64,000 nucleotides of DNA, taken from the NCBI GenBank assembly GCA_039025235.1, contig JBCCOS010000006.1:196294-260293 (forward strand). Direction: 5' to 3'. The stretch comes from MED-G105 sp039025235 (GTDB lineage Bacteria; Pseudomonadota; Alphaproteobacteria; Caulobacterales; Parvularculaceae). The notes beneath the pieces are model-generated. The model did not search any database, was not told the origin of the DNA, and saw nothing but the letters and a program-made list of their open reading frames with translations. Positions within the stretch are counted from its first letter, which is position 1, and every line of letters starts with the position of its first letter. The translations under genes and the position numbers were made by a program. Positions 45,301-52,785 of the stretch are shown piece after piece.

Positions 45301-45457
45301 ACGATGAAATACTAACAGCATTGGAGGGCTGTTCCTGAGGGCGGAAAACTTCAGCGAGTTCGGCACGCAGCCAGAGATAACCAAGACCGCTTGTCACTAT
45401 TAAGATAGCGATTATCCCAATAAAGCCGTATACAACATATTTTGATAAAGACGACAT
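42356..45457 (-). CDS. membrane-anchored GH106-type glycoside hydrolase (alpha-L-rhamnosidase-like)
   Basis: A 1033-residue exported enzyme. A single N-terminal helix (VVYGFIGIIAILIVTSGLGYLWL) anchors it, followed by a proline/serine linker. RPWVRWWWPGADVEADV, a GFGAVELQPF strand, LSGWPAGGPQ and FYGEAFQGIFNDSLEF are features of the GH106 alpha-L-rhamnosidase family, and the C-terminus has the usual jelly-roll sugar-binding domain (VNGQSAKLV.., ENALVPVGLRGPVTVYF). Predicted activity is release of rhamnose or a related deoxysugar from glycans in the periplasm. There is no transporter, regulator or second glycosidase nearby, which is unusual for this enzyme class. Confidence 0.83.
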   Translation of the reverse strand: MSSLSKYVVYGFIGIIAILIVTSGLGYLWLRAELAEVFRPQEQPSNAVSISSYSDEQPKQPSSPPPYTTPRPINLATVRDLNPDARPWVRWWWPGADVEADVACEQLTTFARQGFGAVELQPFAQGTDAISDTETIKRIRSFDTPEYYDVLGDVMACAQDLGIGVSLNHLSGWPAGGPQVLLEDGMKSLAWSEVIVKGGKSVSLRLPEPKPSFNNYVLAIGEGVLGLLDTTFAEGYAHLLSVVAIQVTGGNRSMNPFDLTDTLNLNGETTIVLDEFIVDGTLKWEAPDGKWAIISTFVMPSGEAPTLNAAPRPGYVLDHLSKEHVEGHYNYAFGERTGLNRFYGEAFQGIFNDSLEFKINRMATDDILSEFQKRRRYDLRPYLPAITLDAADNWFMPNPRGIAPQYNLSLDDKRIRHDYRQTISDLMVERFVISSFNWAQSRSLYSRGQAYGSEIDVLRALGASHIPEVEQLYAGGSSVFLKMAHSAASLYGRPVVSSESFVWENADYTLTPQKIKAAADKLFLSGVNQIIYHGASYTTSSEPYQAVFDKGAWYPWSAPDLPFHFSGNFNEGKSIARNLSDLNNYISRTQNLLQSGKPNIDVFIYYPWLGTPDVGLLDDNEFLYDGVMEETANDGVSGSYAPPLISSVLRFRDHLPDNADDIARRKIAELIETLDAKGVTWAWINDHALQNRQASAGSEAQADINSIIVAHTPTMEVETAEALRDYIKEGTEVLFVGDLPSKQRGFYEYEEREERLTTILAEISKGRKFSGNTEVAETLDGSLIIENAGSVRRVSRAGDDGEEIHFFANQSLEGATVTIKKNEFNNTTIPYWFDPAAGMVWRVETRAQEDMTVTFAPLESRFLLLSQKELIGDGATLYSMREAVSSVSLTKNSWQLKIGDITRDLSTIAFDTRNDEALRYAAGPFNYTTDLEWFSSIEQGNAIIDLGLVDGAADVLVNGQSAKLVSVAPAVFDLTGLVKAGDNTLAVTVYPPERNAFVGRALSGDPKVGQMSKYENALVPVGLRGPVTVYFDR

Positions 45458-45488
45458 ATTTTATTCTGGTATCCTTGGGCGCTGAGAT

Positions 45489-45635
45489 TTGAATACAACT
45501 TATATCAAGTTACAATACAATGTCAGGCAAATAAGTGAATTGATCAGCGTCCAAAAAGGCCGCGCCATGTTTTATAGTCACGTCTAACGTAATGAGTGAA
45601 GCAACTTCACGTTTTTCAGTGGTAGAAAAACCACT
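45489..45635 (+). promoter_or_regulatory. possible promoter, leader and attenuator before the hydroxylase gene
   Basis: TTGAAT (45489-45494), 16-nt spacer, TACAAT (45511-45516) resemble a sigma-70 promoter. About 80 nt later, GTGAAG-CAA-CTTCAC (45596-45610) followed by GTTTTTC resembles an intrinsic terminator. Next, AGTGGT/ACCACT (45618-45623/45630-45635) forms a hairpin; the alternative pairing GTTTTTC/GAAAAAC (45611-45617/45625-45631) would exclude it and bury the T-run. Either a short leader RNA controlling the next gene or a small independent transcript. Confidence 0.35.
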
Positions 45636-45656
45636 TATGTTGTAATTTAAGGCGTT

Positions 45657-46457
45657 ATGGTATTCTTAAACAACTCCGAAAGTGTTCTTCGTCTCGGTGC
45701 TTTTATAAGTGTGCTGGCGTTGATGGCTCTCTTTGAAGCAGTTTTTCCTCGTCGGGGACGCGGGCAAAAAAGACGTATGCGCTGGGCGACTAATCTGTTG
45801 CTCGTTGTCATTGATACAATCGCGCTGCGGTTGGCGTTACCGATTGTTGCTATGGGGATGGCGGTGATCGCAGAAACGCGCGGCTGGGGGCTTCTCAATC
45901 AAATTGTTTGGCCGCCATGGCTTGAGATGCTCATTGCTATTATCGTCCTCGATTTTTTGATATACTGGCAGCATGTGGCTTCTCACCGAATTCCGGTATT
46001 TTGGCGAATCCATAAAGTCCATCATGCCGATCGCGATATTGATGTAACGACCGGCGTTCGATTTCACCCGGTCGAAATTATTTTATCGATGACCTATAAA
46101 ATCATCAGCATCTGTTTGTTGGGACCGACGGTGGTCACTGTCTTTATCTTTGAAGTTATGCTCAATACGTGCGCCATGTTTAATCATGCTAACCTACGGT
46201 TACCGTTATGGCTTGATAAGACGATACGCCTTCTTGTCGTCACGCCCGATATGCACCGTGTGCATCATTCTGCAGTGGTTCAAGAAACAAATAGTAATTA
46301 CGGGTTTTCACTATCGATATGGGATCGCGTCTTTGGAAGCTATATCGCACAGCCGCGAGACGGTCATAGCGCTATGACGATAGGTTTATCGGACTATCAG
46401 AGCGAAGCGCCAAACAGTTTGATTTGGACCCTCACTATTCCATTTCGTCGAAAATAA
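45657..46457 (+). CDS. sterol desaturase/fatty acid hydroxylase family membrane protein
   Basis: Di-iron oxygenase embedded in the inner membrane, acting on a lipid or isoprenoid C-H bond. The eight-histidine motif is seen as H106-xxx-H110 (QHVASH), H119-xx-HH (HKVHH, 119-123) and H200-xx-HH (HRVHH, 200-204), with H137 and H177 (RFHPVE, FNHANL) as further ligands. Three or four hydrophobic helices surround these clusters. Length 266 aa fits the family. Substrate is not predictable; carotenoid, hopanoid or fatty-acyl groups are all seen among relatives. It precedes the rhodanese gene by 28 nt, suggesting co-transcription. Confidence 0.9.
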   Translation: MVFLNNSESVLRLGAFISVLALMALFEAVFPRRGRGQKRRMRWATNLLLVVIDTIALRLALPIVAMGMAVIAETRGWGLLNQIVWPPWLEMLIAIIVLDFLIYWQHVASHRIPVFWRIHKVHHADRDIDVTTGVRFHPVEIILSMTYKIISICLLGPTVVTVFIFEVMLNTCAMFNHANLRLPLWLDKTIRLLVVTPDMHRVHHSAVVQETNSNYGFSLSIWDRVFGSYIAQPRDGHSAMTIGLSDYQSEAPNSLIWTLTIPFRRK

Positions 46458-46485
46458 TTCTGGTAAAAATGGAGAACGAACAATT

Positions 46486-46908
46486 ATGATTAAGTCTATC
46501 CTTAGCGTTATTGCTCTCTCGTTTCTCGCTTTAGGGTGTGCGGAACAAGCCTCTTCTAAGAATGGTACTGAAATTACGGATCAAAATATTCGTACTGTAT
46601 CCGTGTCGGAAGCTGCGGCCATGGTGACAGAGGATGAAACACTTGTCGTTCTCGATGTTCGGACCCCTGAAGAATTTGCGCAAGGCCATATCGAAGGGGC
46701 GCTGAACATCGATTATAATGGTGATGACTTTGAAAGCCGCATCGCCGCATTGGATAAATCAAAAACCTATCTTTTTCACTGCAATAGTGGAGGGCGCAGC
46801 GGTAAAACCGAAAAAATGCTCAAGTCCCTCGGCTTTACGGATGCTCTGCATCTAAAAAGCGGAATGTCCGGATGGCGTGAAGCTGGCTTGCCTGAAGTCG
46901 CAGAGTAA
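46486..46908 (+). CDS. rhodanese-like lipoprotein
   Basis: Single rhodanese domain attached to the membrane by a lipid. Type II signal with lipobox LALGC (C18). The rhodanese motifs are VVLDVRTPEEFAQGHIEGALNID and the active-site loop FHCNSGGRSGKT with persulfide-forming C99, ending SGMSGWREAGLP. Predicted to carry sulfane sulfur or work in envelope thiol chemistry; the physiological acceptor is unknown. AAATGGAGAAC upstream gives a good ribosome-binding site. It is probably co-transcribed with the hydroxylase. Confidence 0.88.
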   Translation: MIKSILSVIALSFLALGCAEQASSKNGTEITDQNIRTVSVSEAAAMVTEDETLVVLDVRTPEEFAQGHIEGALNIDYNGDDFESRIAALDKSKTYLFHCNSGGRSGKTEKMLKSLGFTDALHLKSGMSGWREAGLPEVAE

Positions 46909-46954
46909 GAAACCGAACCGATAGCTCGATCAAGTCGATCCATCGGAGATAATC

Positions 46955-47050
46955 ATGAAGCTATCTATCGTGCCTTATAAATTGGCGGAGAACGATGGAC
47001 TGGCTTTAAACTCTCTTGCCGACGACCGCGACTGCGGTCCGAGCGGCTAG
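46955..47050 (+). CDS. possible 31-residue small protein
   Basis: A short frame starting ATG 46955 with CGGAGA seven bases upstream, an unusually good ribosome-binding site for this window. It encodes MKLSIVPYKLAENDGLALNS followed by a charged GC-rich end, stop TAG 47048. No family is known to me. The last third overlaps a hairpin, GACCGC/GCGGTC (47024-47029/47034-47039), and unusually GC-rich sequence beside the tRNA gene. It may be a chance frame. Confidence 0.25.
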   Translation: MKLSIVPYKLAENDGLALNSLADDRDCGPSG

Positions 47051-47090
47051 CCCGCCCCGCTGGAGGGCGCTTGGCCCGCGAGGCAAATAG

Positions 47091-47181
47091 TGGCGGAGAC
47101 GATGGGATTCGAACCCACGATACGCGGTTAACGTATACTCCCTTAGCAGGGGAGCGCCTTCAGCCACTCGGCCACGTCTCC
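47091..47181 (-). tRNA. tRNA-Ser (anticodon GCU)
   Basis: On the minus strand the gene begins GGAGACGTGGCCGAGTGG, has anticodon stem-loop CTCCC-CTGCTAA-GGGAG (anticodon GCT), a long class II variable arm as expected for serine, the T-arm GTTCGAATC and a 3' acceptor strand GTCTCC followed by an encoded GCCA. Acceptor stem GGAGACG/CGTCTCC is perfect. It lies downstream of the lytic transglycosylase gene on the same strand, with a B-type element between. Confidence 0.95.
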
Positions 47182-47242
47182 ACTTCCGAAAATGTCGGCT
47201 TTCCCACCGATATGCAAGCGGCTTCGTGGACTTTTTTTCTGC

Positions 47243-47344
47243 TCAAAGCGTGTCCAGGCCAAACGTGCGCGGTTTGCCTTAAGGAATGGCGTAAAATCAA
47301 CAACTTAAAGCGCCGTTCTAATTCCAATTGAAACAACGGCGCTT
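47243..47344 (+). repeat. B-type two-hairpin palindromic element
   Basis: First hairpin centred on CCAAACGTGCGCGGTTTG, linker AAAATCAACAACTTA, then the second hairpin AAGCGCCGTT (47308-47317) with AACGGCGCTT (47335-47344). Its last base touches the stop codon of the minus-strand lytic transglycosylase gene, so the stem lies immediately 3' of that gene. Confidence 0.85.
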
Positions 47345-50300
47345 CAATTGCAGATAGGACCGCCAGTTTTAAGCTCAGCCAGCGATCCGGCGTTTAGATC
47401 AGCCGCTTCAACCGCTTCCGGGTCGGTCGATGCGATATAGCGCGTATAGCTGAGGCATTTTTCATCCGCTGTATTTTCTTGTGACGGATCGTCAGAACCG
47501 TTGCCGCCGGCACGCACCCCAATATCGTTATCGAGGGTTTTTACGGCATCTTCGTTATAACCTGTGTTTAATGCGTCTGCCGAGAAACCTGGTTGCTCCA
47601 TGACGCTAGAGCTATTTGGCCGAGACGGGGCGGCGTTGCTATTGATCGCATTTGCCGCCGGTACATTCAAATCAGAATCGTCACCGTCACTTGATATCGG
47701 TGCCATTGACAGAGGCCGTCTAAATTCTTTGATAGGCGCGGTCTCTTTGCCCGTCGTGTTCTCTTGGCTAGAGCCTTTGGCTAAATCGGTGGCAGTTGTG
47801 GCCTCAGTCTTGCCAACGAAATTCGTTGGGTCGAATTCATTTGAAGCCACCTTTGCCTTCTCGGCATCTGTGTTTGCGTTCAGTGTTGGCGAGGACTTGG
47901 GCTCTTGAACCTGGTTTAAATGGTCTTCAATATGACCGGCCGTGTCGTTTGTTTGGGTTTGACGACTTTGTTGATCGTCAGCTTGTTGGTCTAAAGATGT
48001 CGTCGGTGTTTCCGTTGGTTTTGAGGCTGTGACAGCCTTTTTTCCATCCCGCTTATCTGTGGATTCGTTTGTGTGCGCATCGATCGACGTTTCATCCGGT
48101 TTTCCAATAACAGCGGCCCCCATTCCTATCGTTGTATGGGAGGCAACGCTTGTGTCATTGACCTCTGAGTCTAATACCGGCGCTGCAATTGCGATGATCC
48201 GTGCTGACAATGCCGGCGTCGGTCCTCTTGAGGTCAGGGCTGGTAATTTCGCGACCCGCCCTGAAGGCCCGCCCCGCTCAAGTGCCTTTGTTAAGCCTTC
48301 GGCAAGCGGCGCGCCCTTTAAAACACTTTTATAGACTTGGATATTCTCCATGACACGCTGTACATAATTTCTTGTCTCGGCGAATGGTATTTGCTCTACC
48401 CAATCAATTGGATCAATATCGGGCGCACGCGGATCTCCATAAGTCCCGATCCACTGTCTCGCCCGAGATTTTCCAGCATTATATCCGGAGAACACCAGTG
48501 GGTAGTAACCATTCAAATCAGCTAAAAGATGAGAGAGATGTGCTGACCCTATGGTCATATTATAGTTGGCATCATTCAGTAACGCGGCCCGGCGATACGA
48601 TAGACCTTCTTTGCGGGCGGTGATTTCCGCTGTAGACGGAATAAGTTGCATAACCCCGCGCGCACCAGCGCGCGAGTAAGCACGAGGATTAAATTCGCTT
48701 TCCTGGCGCGATAACCCCAGAATAACCTCAGCGGGCACAAAACGTGTGGCTTCAAAAGGGACGGTGATCGTCGGATATACCACTTGTGGCGCAAAAATCC
48801 CTCGGCGCACGCCGGCTTTCCCAGCACGCACCGTAACATGCGGTGATTGGATACGCGCTGCTGTATCAGCGAGTTCAAGGAACTCCCCGGTGCTTTCAAG
48901 TTGATCATCGAGGTGATAGCTGAAAATCAGAAATGCACGAGGATCGTTGACCTCTGTTAACATTCGCAAGGCAATCGCGGCAGGTCGACTTGCAAAGCGT
49001 GCTTTGTCTTCTGCGGTGGCTGGGGGGGCCGGCGTAAAGGACAAAGTGGTGAAACTTTCTTCGCCAAAGCGTGTGCCAAGCTCTTCAATCGCTAATTGTC
49101 CGTAATAAGAGTAAGGATAATTTGCGGCCTCTTTATATCGTTTAATAGCCTCAGTTTCGTCGCCTGCAGCGAGTGCTGCGCGCCCAAGCCAGTAAAAGCC
49201 TCTCGACAATGAAATTGGTGTACCAACGCTTGCGGTTAATGCAGCAAAGTGGGTTTCCGCCCGCTTTGGTTCATTTAAGTATCTGAGGGCAATCCAACCG
49301 GCATTGAATTCTGCTTCTGAGAACAGTGTCGATCCGGGCTCTAAGCCATGGCCAGCCGCCATTGTGTAGGCATCGGCATAAAGCAAATTTTTAAGGGCCC
49401 ATCGCATTAATAACTGACGTTCCGTCCAATGTGCAGCACCATTTCTGACGTAATCTGGATCGCTCGGCATCGCATTGGCAATTTGTATAGCCCGCATTTC
49501 TTCGCCCGACCGTCGAAAATATCTTATCGCGGCATGTGCCACACCAGAGTCATAGCGATCGGCCTCGTTGAGGCTCTCGTAGAGAGCAACCGCGTTTTTA
49601 GCGCGCATGAGTAATGCTGCTCGCGTATCGGCTTTGCGTCTTTCGTCAGATGGAAGATAAGAGAAAACCCTGCGGGCGTTCGTCACCTGTTTGGCCCAAA
49701 GTAAGCGATCGGTCCTGGCCACGTGATCTTCAGTACGCAAAACGGTTGAATAGTTTTGAAGAACTGAACGCTCGTCGCTTCCCGTGAAGTTATCATTTGC
49801 CCATGCATCGCGAATTCTGATTATGCCCGCTTCTCTTTCCCCTGTCGCGAACTGAGCCCGGGCGAGGGCGATTTTCCCCGCACCTGTCAATGGATCGCGT
49901 TGTTCGAAAAGGGAAAGTATTGTGCTAGTGCTCGTTGTGCTGATGATCCTGCTTTCGATATGCCGTTGTATGCGCTCTTGCATTGGCCAATCGACGTGAG
50001 CATTTAAGAAAATCATCGCATCGGTAATGTCGACTTTTGGGTCTTGCGCGTAGAAATAATACCATTGGGCCAGGCTCGCGGCGATTGGGTCGTCCATCGT
50101 ATTGGCAATCGTGCGCGCTGTTTTAAAGTTTCTTTTTCTGACCGCATCGCGCAGTACTTTGATCCGCGCGAGATCGTTGGCGGAAATGAAAGGTCCACTT
50201 GTAGACGGTACGGTGGCGCCGGTGTTTGACGGCTGCGCAGCCTGTTGCCTGGGCAGTTGCTCGGCCAATTGTGTCGCCAGTGCTTTACTTGAAATAGCTG

Positions 50301-50439
50301 GCACGAGATTTATGAAGATAGCCGCCCCCGCAGTCAGAGCGAGCAGAAATTTTCTCGTATTCTGCGTTCGTTTGCCTAGATTGAAGGACTTCTTCGTTGT
50401 CCTGTAGGGAGCCATCATCATCTCATCACCAAAGCTCAT
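47344..50439 (-). CDS. soluble lytic murein transglycosylase (Slt70-type) with long C-terminal tail
   Basis: Periplasmic enzyme cutting the glycan strand to give 1,6-anhydro-MurNAc ends. Signal sequence KFLLALTAGAAIFINLVPAISSKALA, a superhelical domain of repeated helices (about 90-560), then the catalytic SLT domain: LSRQESEFNPRAYSRAGARG with the catalytic glutamate near residue 590, VMQLIPSTA, and YNAGKSRARQWI. About 300 extra residues follow, rich in T, S, D and N (disordered), ending with a small cysteine-containing segment (ADEKCLSYTRY..GGPICN). ATG 50439 is chosen; TTG 50469 and ATG 50421 are alternatives. Divergent from dapA. Products feed the anmK recycling pathway. Confidence 0.93.
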   Translation of the reverse strand: MSFGDEMMMAPYRTTKKSFNLGKRTQNTRKFLLALTAGAAIFINLVPAISSKALATQLAEQLPRQQAAQPSNTGATVPSTSGPFISANDLARIKVLRDAVRKRNFKTARTIANTMDDPIAASLAQWYYFYAQDPKVDITDAMIFLNAHVDWPMQERIQRHIESRIISTTSTSTILSLFEQRDPLTGAGKIALARAQFATGEREAGIIRIRDAWANDNFTGSDERSVLQNYSTVLRTEDHVARTDRLLWAKQVTNARRVFSYLPSDERRKADTRAALLMRAKNAVALYESLNEADRYDSGVAHAAIRYFRRSGEEMRAIQIANAMPSDPDYVRNGAAHWTERQLLMRWALKNLLYADAYTMAAGHGLEPGSTLFSEAEFNAGWIALRYLNEPKRAETHFAALTASVGTPISLSRGFYWLGRAALAAGDETEAIKRYKEAANYPYSYYGQLAIEELGTRFGEESFTTLSFTPAPPATAEDKARFASRPAAIALRMLTEVNDPRAFLIFSYHLDDQLESTGEFLELADTAARIQSPHVTVRAGKAGVRRGIFAPQVVYPTITVPFEATRFVPAEVILGLSRQESEFNPRAYSRAGARGVMQLIPSTAEITARKEGLSYRRAALLNDANYNMTIGSAHLSHLLADLNGYYPLVFSGYNAGKSRARQWIGTYGDPRAPDIDPIDWVEQIPFAETRNYVQRVMENIQVYKSVLKGAPLAEGLTKALERGGPSGRVAKLPALTSRGPTPALSARIIAIAAPVLDSEVNDTSVASHTTIGMGAAVIGKPDETSIDAHTNESTDKRDGKKAVTASKPTETPTTSLDQQADDQQSRQTQTNDTAGHIEDHLNQVQEPKSSPTLNANTDAEKAKVASNEFDPTNFVGKTEATTATDLAKGSSQENTTGKETAPIKEFRRPLSMAPISSDGDDSDLNVPAANAINSNAAPSRPNSSSVMEQPGFSADALNTGYNEDAVKTLDNDIGVRAGGNGSDDPSQENTADEKCLSYTRYIASTDPEAVEAADLNAGSLAELKTGGPICN

Positions 50440-50614
50440 TGAGTTTTCATGGGACAAAAACTCACTCAAAAATAATCCCAGTCGATGAGCTTAATCAAAA
50501 ACAAGCTTGAATGCACGGTTCGTCCCGTCAAAGTCATACATTAAAAAAGAACAAGCTTGCAGGTTGGGTATACTCCGGAGTATCGAAGCGGCTTCGTTGT
50601 AGGAACTTAGAAAT

Positions 50615-51490
50615 ATGGCCGCCTTTAAAGGATCGATACCCGCTCTCATTACACCATTCAAAAATGGTAACATTGATGATGACACGTATCAGAAACTGGT
50701 CGATCGCCAAATTAATGCTGGGGCAGGGGCCATTGTTCCTGCCGGAACAACCGGTGAATCGGCCACGCTTTCTCACGATGAGCATCGCCGCGTTATCAAG
50801 TTGTCGGTCGATGCCGCAGCGGGCCGGGTGCCTGTCATTGCCGGCGCTGGGTCTAATGCAACAGCTGAAGCAATAGCCCTCGCCAAATACGCGGAGCAAG
50901 CAGGCGCAGACGCGCTTTTGACGGTTGCTGGCTACTATAATAAGCCGATCCAGGCTGGACTCATCGCGCATTTTTCTGCACTTCATGACGCTGTTGGCCT
51001 GCCGATAATCGTATATAATGTTCCGGCAAGAACCGTCGTTGAGTTGACCGTTGAGACCGTCGCGGCCCTTTCTAAACTGCCGCGAATTGTGGGGACAAAA
51101 GACGCCACTGGTGATCTTGCCCGCGTGGCTTTGCAGCGGTTAGCGAGCGGCCCTGAATTTATTCAACTCTCAGGCGAGGACATGACGGCCGTGGGGTTCA
51201 ACGCCATGGGCGGAACGGGCTGTATTGGCGTCACCGCAAATGTTGCCCCTGAGCTTTGTGTTGAAATGCAACATGCAAGCCTCTCAGGAGATTACGAAAA
51301 AGCGCTTTCCCTTCAAGACCGTTTAGCGCCGCTTCACGATGTATTGTTCGTTGAAACAAGTCCCTCGCCAGTGAAATATGCAATGTCGGTACTTGGCCTT
51401 TGTGAGAGCGATGTTCGATTGCCATTGGTGCAACCCAGTGCAGCCTTGAGGTCAAAAATTGAGGCTGTTTTGAGTGACCTTTCTCTTTGA
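50615..51490 (+). CDS. dapA: 4-hydroxy-tetrahydrodipicolinate synthase
   Basis: Condenses pyruvate with aspartate semialdehyde, the first committed step toward diaminopimelate and lysine. TIM barrel with the Schiff-base lysine K162 (IVGTKDATGD), the catalytic Y134 (IVYNVPAR), and the pyruvate-binding GTTGES loop (44-49). Length 291 aa is standard. It is divergent from the lytic transglycosylase gene and followed by smpB after a small hairpin, an order conserved in many alphaproteobacteria. Confidence 0.97.
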   Translation: MAAFKGSIPALITPFKNGNIDDDTYQKLVDRQINAGAGAIVPAGTTGESATLSHDEHRRVIKLSVDAAAGRVPVIAGAGSNATAEAIALAKYAEQAGADALLTVAGYYNKPIQAGLIAHFSALHDAVGLPIIVYNVPARTVVELTVETVAALSKLPRIVGTKDATGDLARVALQRLASGPEFIQLSGEDMTAVGFNAMGGTGCIGVTANVAPELCVEMQHASLSGDYEKALSLQDRLAPLHDVLFVETSPSPVKYAMSVLGLCESDVRLPLVQPSAALRSKIEAVLSDLSL

Positions 51491-51498
51491 TTAAGACG

Positions 51499-51517
51499 CC
51501 CAATCTTATGTATTGGG
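51499..51517 (+). terminator. weak terminator-like hairpin after dapA
   Basis: CCCAAT (51499-51504) pairs with ATTGGG (51512-51517) around a 7-nt loop, with further C/G pairing outside, followed after a few bases by the T-rich GGTTCTTGCTTTTCC. It begins 9 nt after the dapA stop. Confidence 0.4.
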
Positions 51518-51626
51518 TGCGGTTCTTGCTTTTCCAAATCCTTAAGAATATCTTATAAGTCATTGAAATATTGTTTGTAATAGAATTTAAGCGACGCTCC
51601 TGTCACATATTCGGAAGTTGATGCAG

Positions 51627-52100
51627 ATGGCCAAAAAAAAAGATGATGGCCGTAAAACCGTTGCTGAAAACCGTCGTGCGCGTCGTGATTTTCAAATTGA
51701 GGATGTTTTTGAGGCGGGGCTCGTTCTGACCGGCACCGAGGTTAAAGCCTTGCGTGAAGGCCAGGCGACGATCAAGGAGGCATATGCAGCGCCGGAACGA
51801 GACGGCATATGGCTCATCAATGCCAATATCCCAGAGTATTCAGCTGGAAACCGACAAAACCACGAACCAAAGCGACCGCGTCGGCTTCTTTTAAACAAAA
51901 GGGAGATTGCCAAGCTGTCTCAGGCAGTTGAGAGAAAAGGGTATACGATTGCACCCCTCAAGCTGTATTTTAATCAAAGAGGGGTTGCAAAATTAGAGAT
52001 CGGTCTCGCCATAGGTAAAAAAGATCACGATAAGCGTGCAACAATTAAGGATCGTGACTGGTCTCGTCAGCAGCAGAGAATACTCAGAAATCGTGGATAA
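51627..52100 (+). CDS. smpB: SsrA-binding protein SmpB
   Basis: Binds tmRNA and guides it into stalled ribosomes for trans-translation. Typical sequence throughout: VAENRRARRDFQIEDVFEAG, LTGTEVKALREGQ, RRLLLNKREI (as PRRLLLNKREIAKL), PLKLYFNQRGVAKLEIGLA and the basic C-terminal tail KKDHDKRATIKDRDWSRQQQ that enters the mRNA channel. ATG 51627 (MAKKKDDGRK) is preferred because GGAAG lies 9 nt upstream; ATG 51621 and TTG 51618 are in frame but too close to it. Confidence 0.96.
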   Translation: MAKKKDDGRKTVAENRRARRDFQIEDVFEAGLVLTGTEVKALREGQATIKEAYAAPERDGIWLINANIPEYSAGNRQNHEPKRPRRLLLNKREIAKLSQAVERKGYTIAPLKLYFNQRGVAKLEIGLAIGKKDHDKRATIKDRDWSRQQQRILRNRG

Positions 52101-52143
52101 AGGCGTTTTCGTTGAATAATCATATGCGAATGAAATCAATTCG

Positions 52144-52281
52144 TTAGAATCGTTCGCGTTCCTATAGAATCGGAAATTAGCTCTAAGTCTCTGTTTTGTC
52201 GGTTGAACAATTGTTCGACCTATTGCGGAGTTGATGGACGGGAACCACCAACCGCACACCCTTATCCGCGACGCACGCTAG
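52144..52281 (-). repeat. A-long palindromic element between convergent genes
   Basis: On the minus strand it starts CTAGCGTGCGTCGCGGATAA, has loop GGGTGTGCGGTT, the extra segment TTGGTGGTTCCCGTCCATC and CGAACAATTGTTC that defines the A-long type, linker ACAAAACAGAGACTTAGAGC, and a second hairpin with TCCGATTCTATAGGAACGCG. About 138 nt. It sits between smpB (+) and a membrane-protein gene (-), 6 nt from the latter's stop. Confidence 0.85.
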
Positions 52282-52287
52282 TTGGCG

Positions 52288-52770
52288 TTATTCATCAGAC
52301 GCGTTGGGGACGAACGCGAGGACTGTGTGGAAGGCCGCTGCAGCAGCAGCCCCTCCAGCGGTACATAGAAGTAACCCGCTGATGACAGGACTGGCAACGA
52401 CCTGCGTCAGACGCGCCAATGCCATGACGGAAATAAGAACAACGGCCGCTCGCGCGTAAAAATATAACAACGCCGAAAAACCATCGCCCCCGGCAAACAT
52501 TGCCGCAAATCGCTGCCAGGAGAGAAAAATATAGAGCCAACAGCCAATGCCTGCTGCAACCACGGCAAATGCTAATGACGGTCCGCGAAAAAGGCCCTCG
52601 AGCAAAGAAGTTGCCCCGGTAAAACTTAAAGAAGCGATCCCGACGCCAATAATGCCATAAGCGGCGGAAACTAAGAGTGACAGGGCTGGGCGTCCTTTAC
52701 GCGCGTCGCGAAAGTTAAACGACTTTGGAGATATGCCCCAATTTCTCGACAAGTTTGTACCACCAATCAA
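52288..52770 (-). CDS. small membrane protein of unknown function
   Basis: About 160 residues with four hydrophobic segments (ALSLLVSAAYGIIGVGIASLSF, FRGPSLAFAVVAAGIGCWLYIFL, ALLYFYARAAVVLISVMALARL, SGLLLCTAGGAAAAAAFHTVLAF). No family recognised. The start is uncertain: TTG 52770 gives the full frame, 15 nt after the uracil-DNA glycosylase gene; no ATG precedes the first membrane helix. It is the last gene of a minus-strand unit NYN protein - UDG - membrane protein. Confidence 0.65.
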   Translation of the reverse strand: MIGGTNLSRNWGISPKSFNFRDARKGRPALSLLVSAAYGIIGVGIASLSFTGATSLLEGLFRGPSLAFAVVAAGIGCWLYIFLSWQRFAAMFAGGDGFSALLYFYARAAVVLISVMALARLTQVVASPVISGLLLCTAGGAAAAAAFHTVLAFVPNASDE

Positions 52771-52785
52771 ATGTAATCTAAAAAC

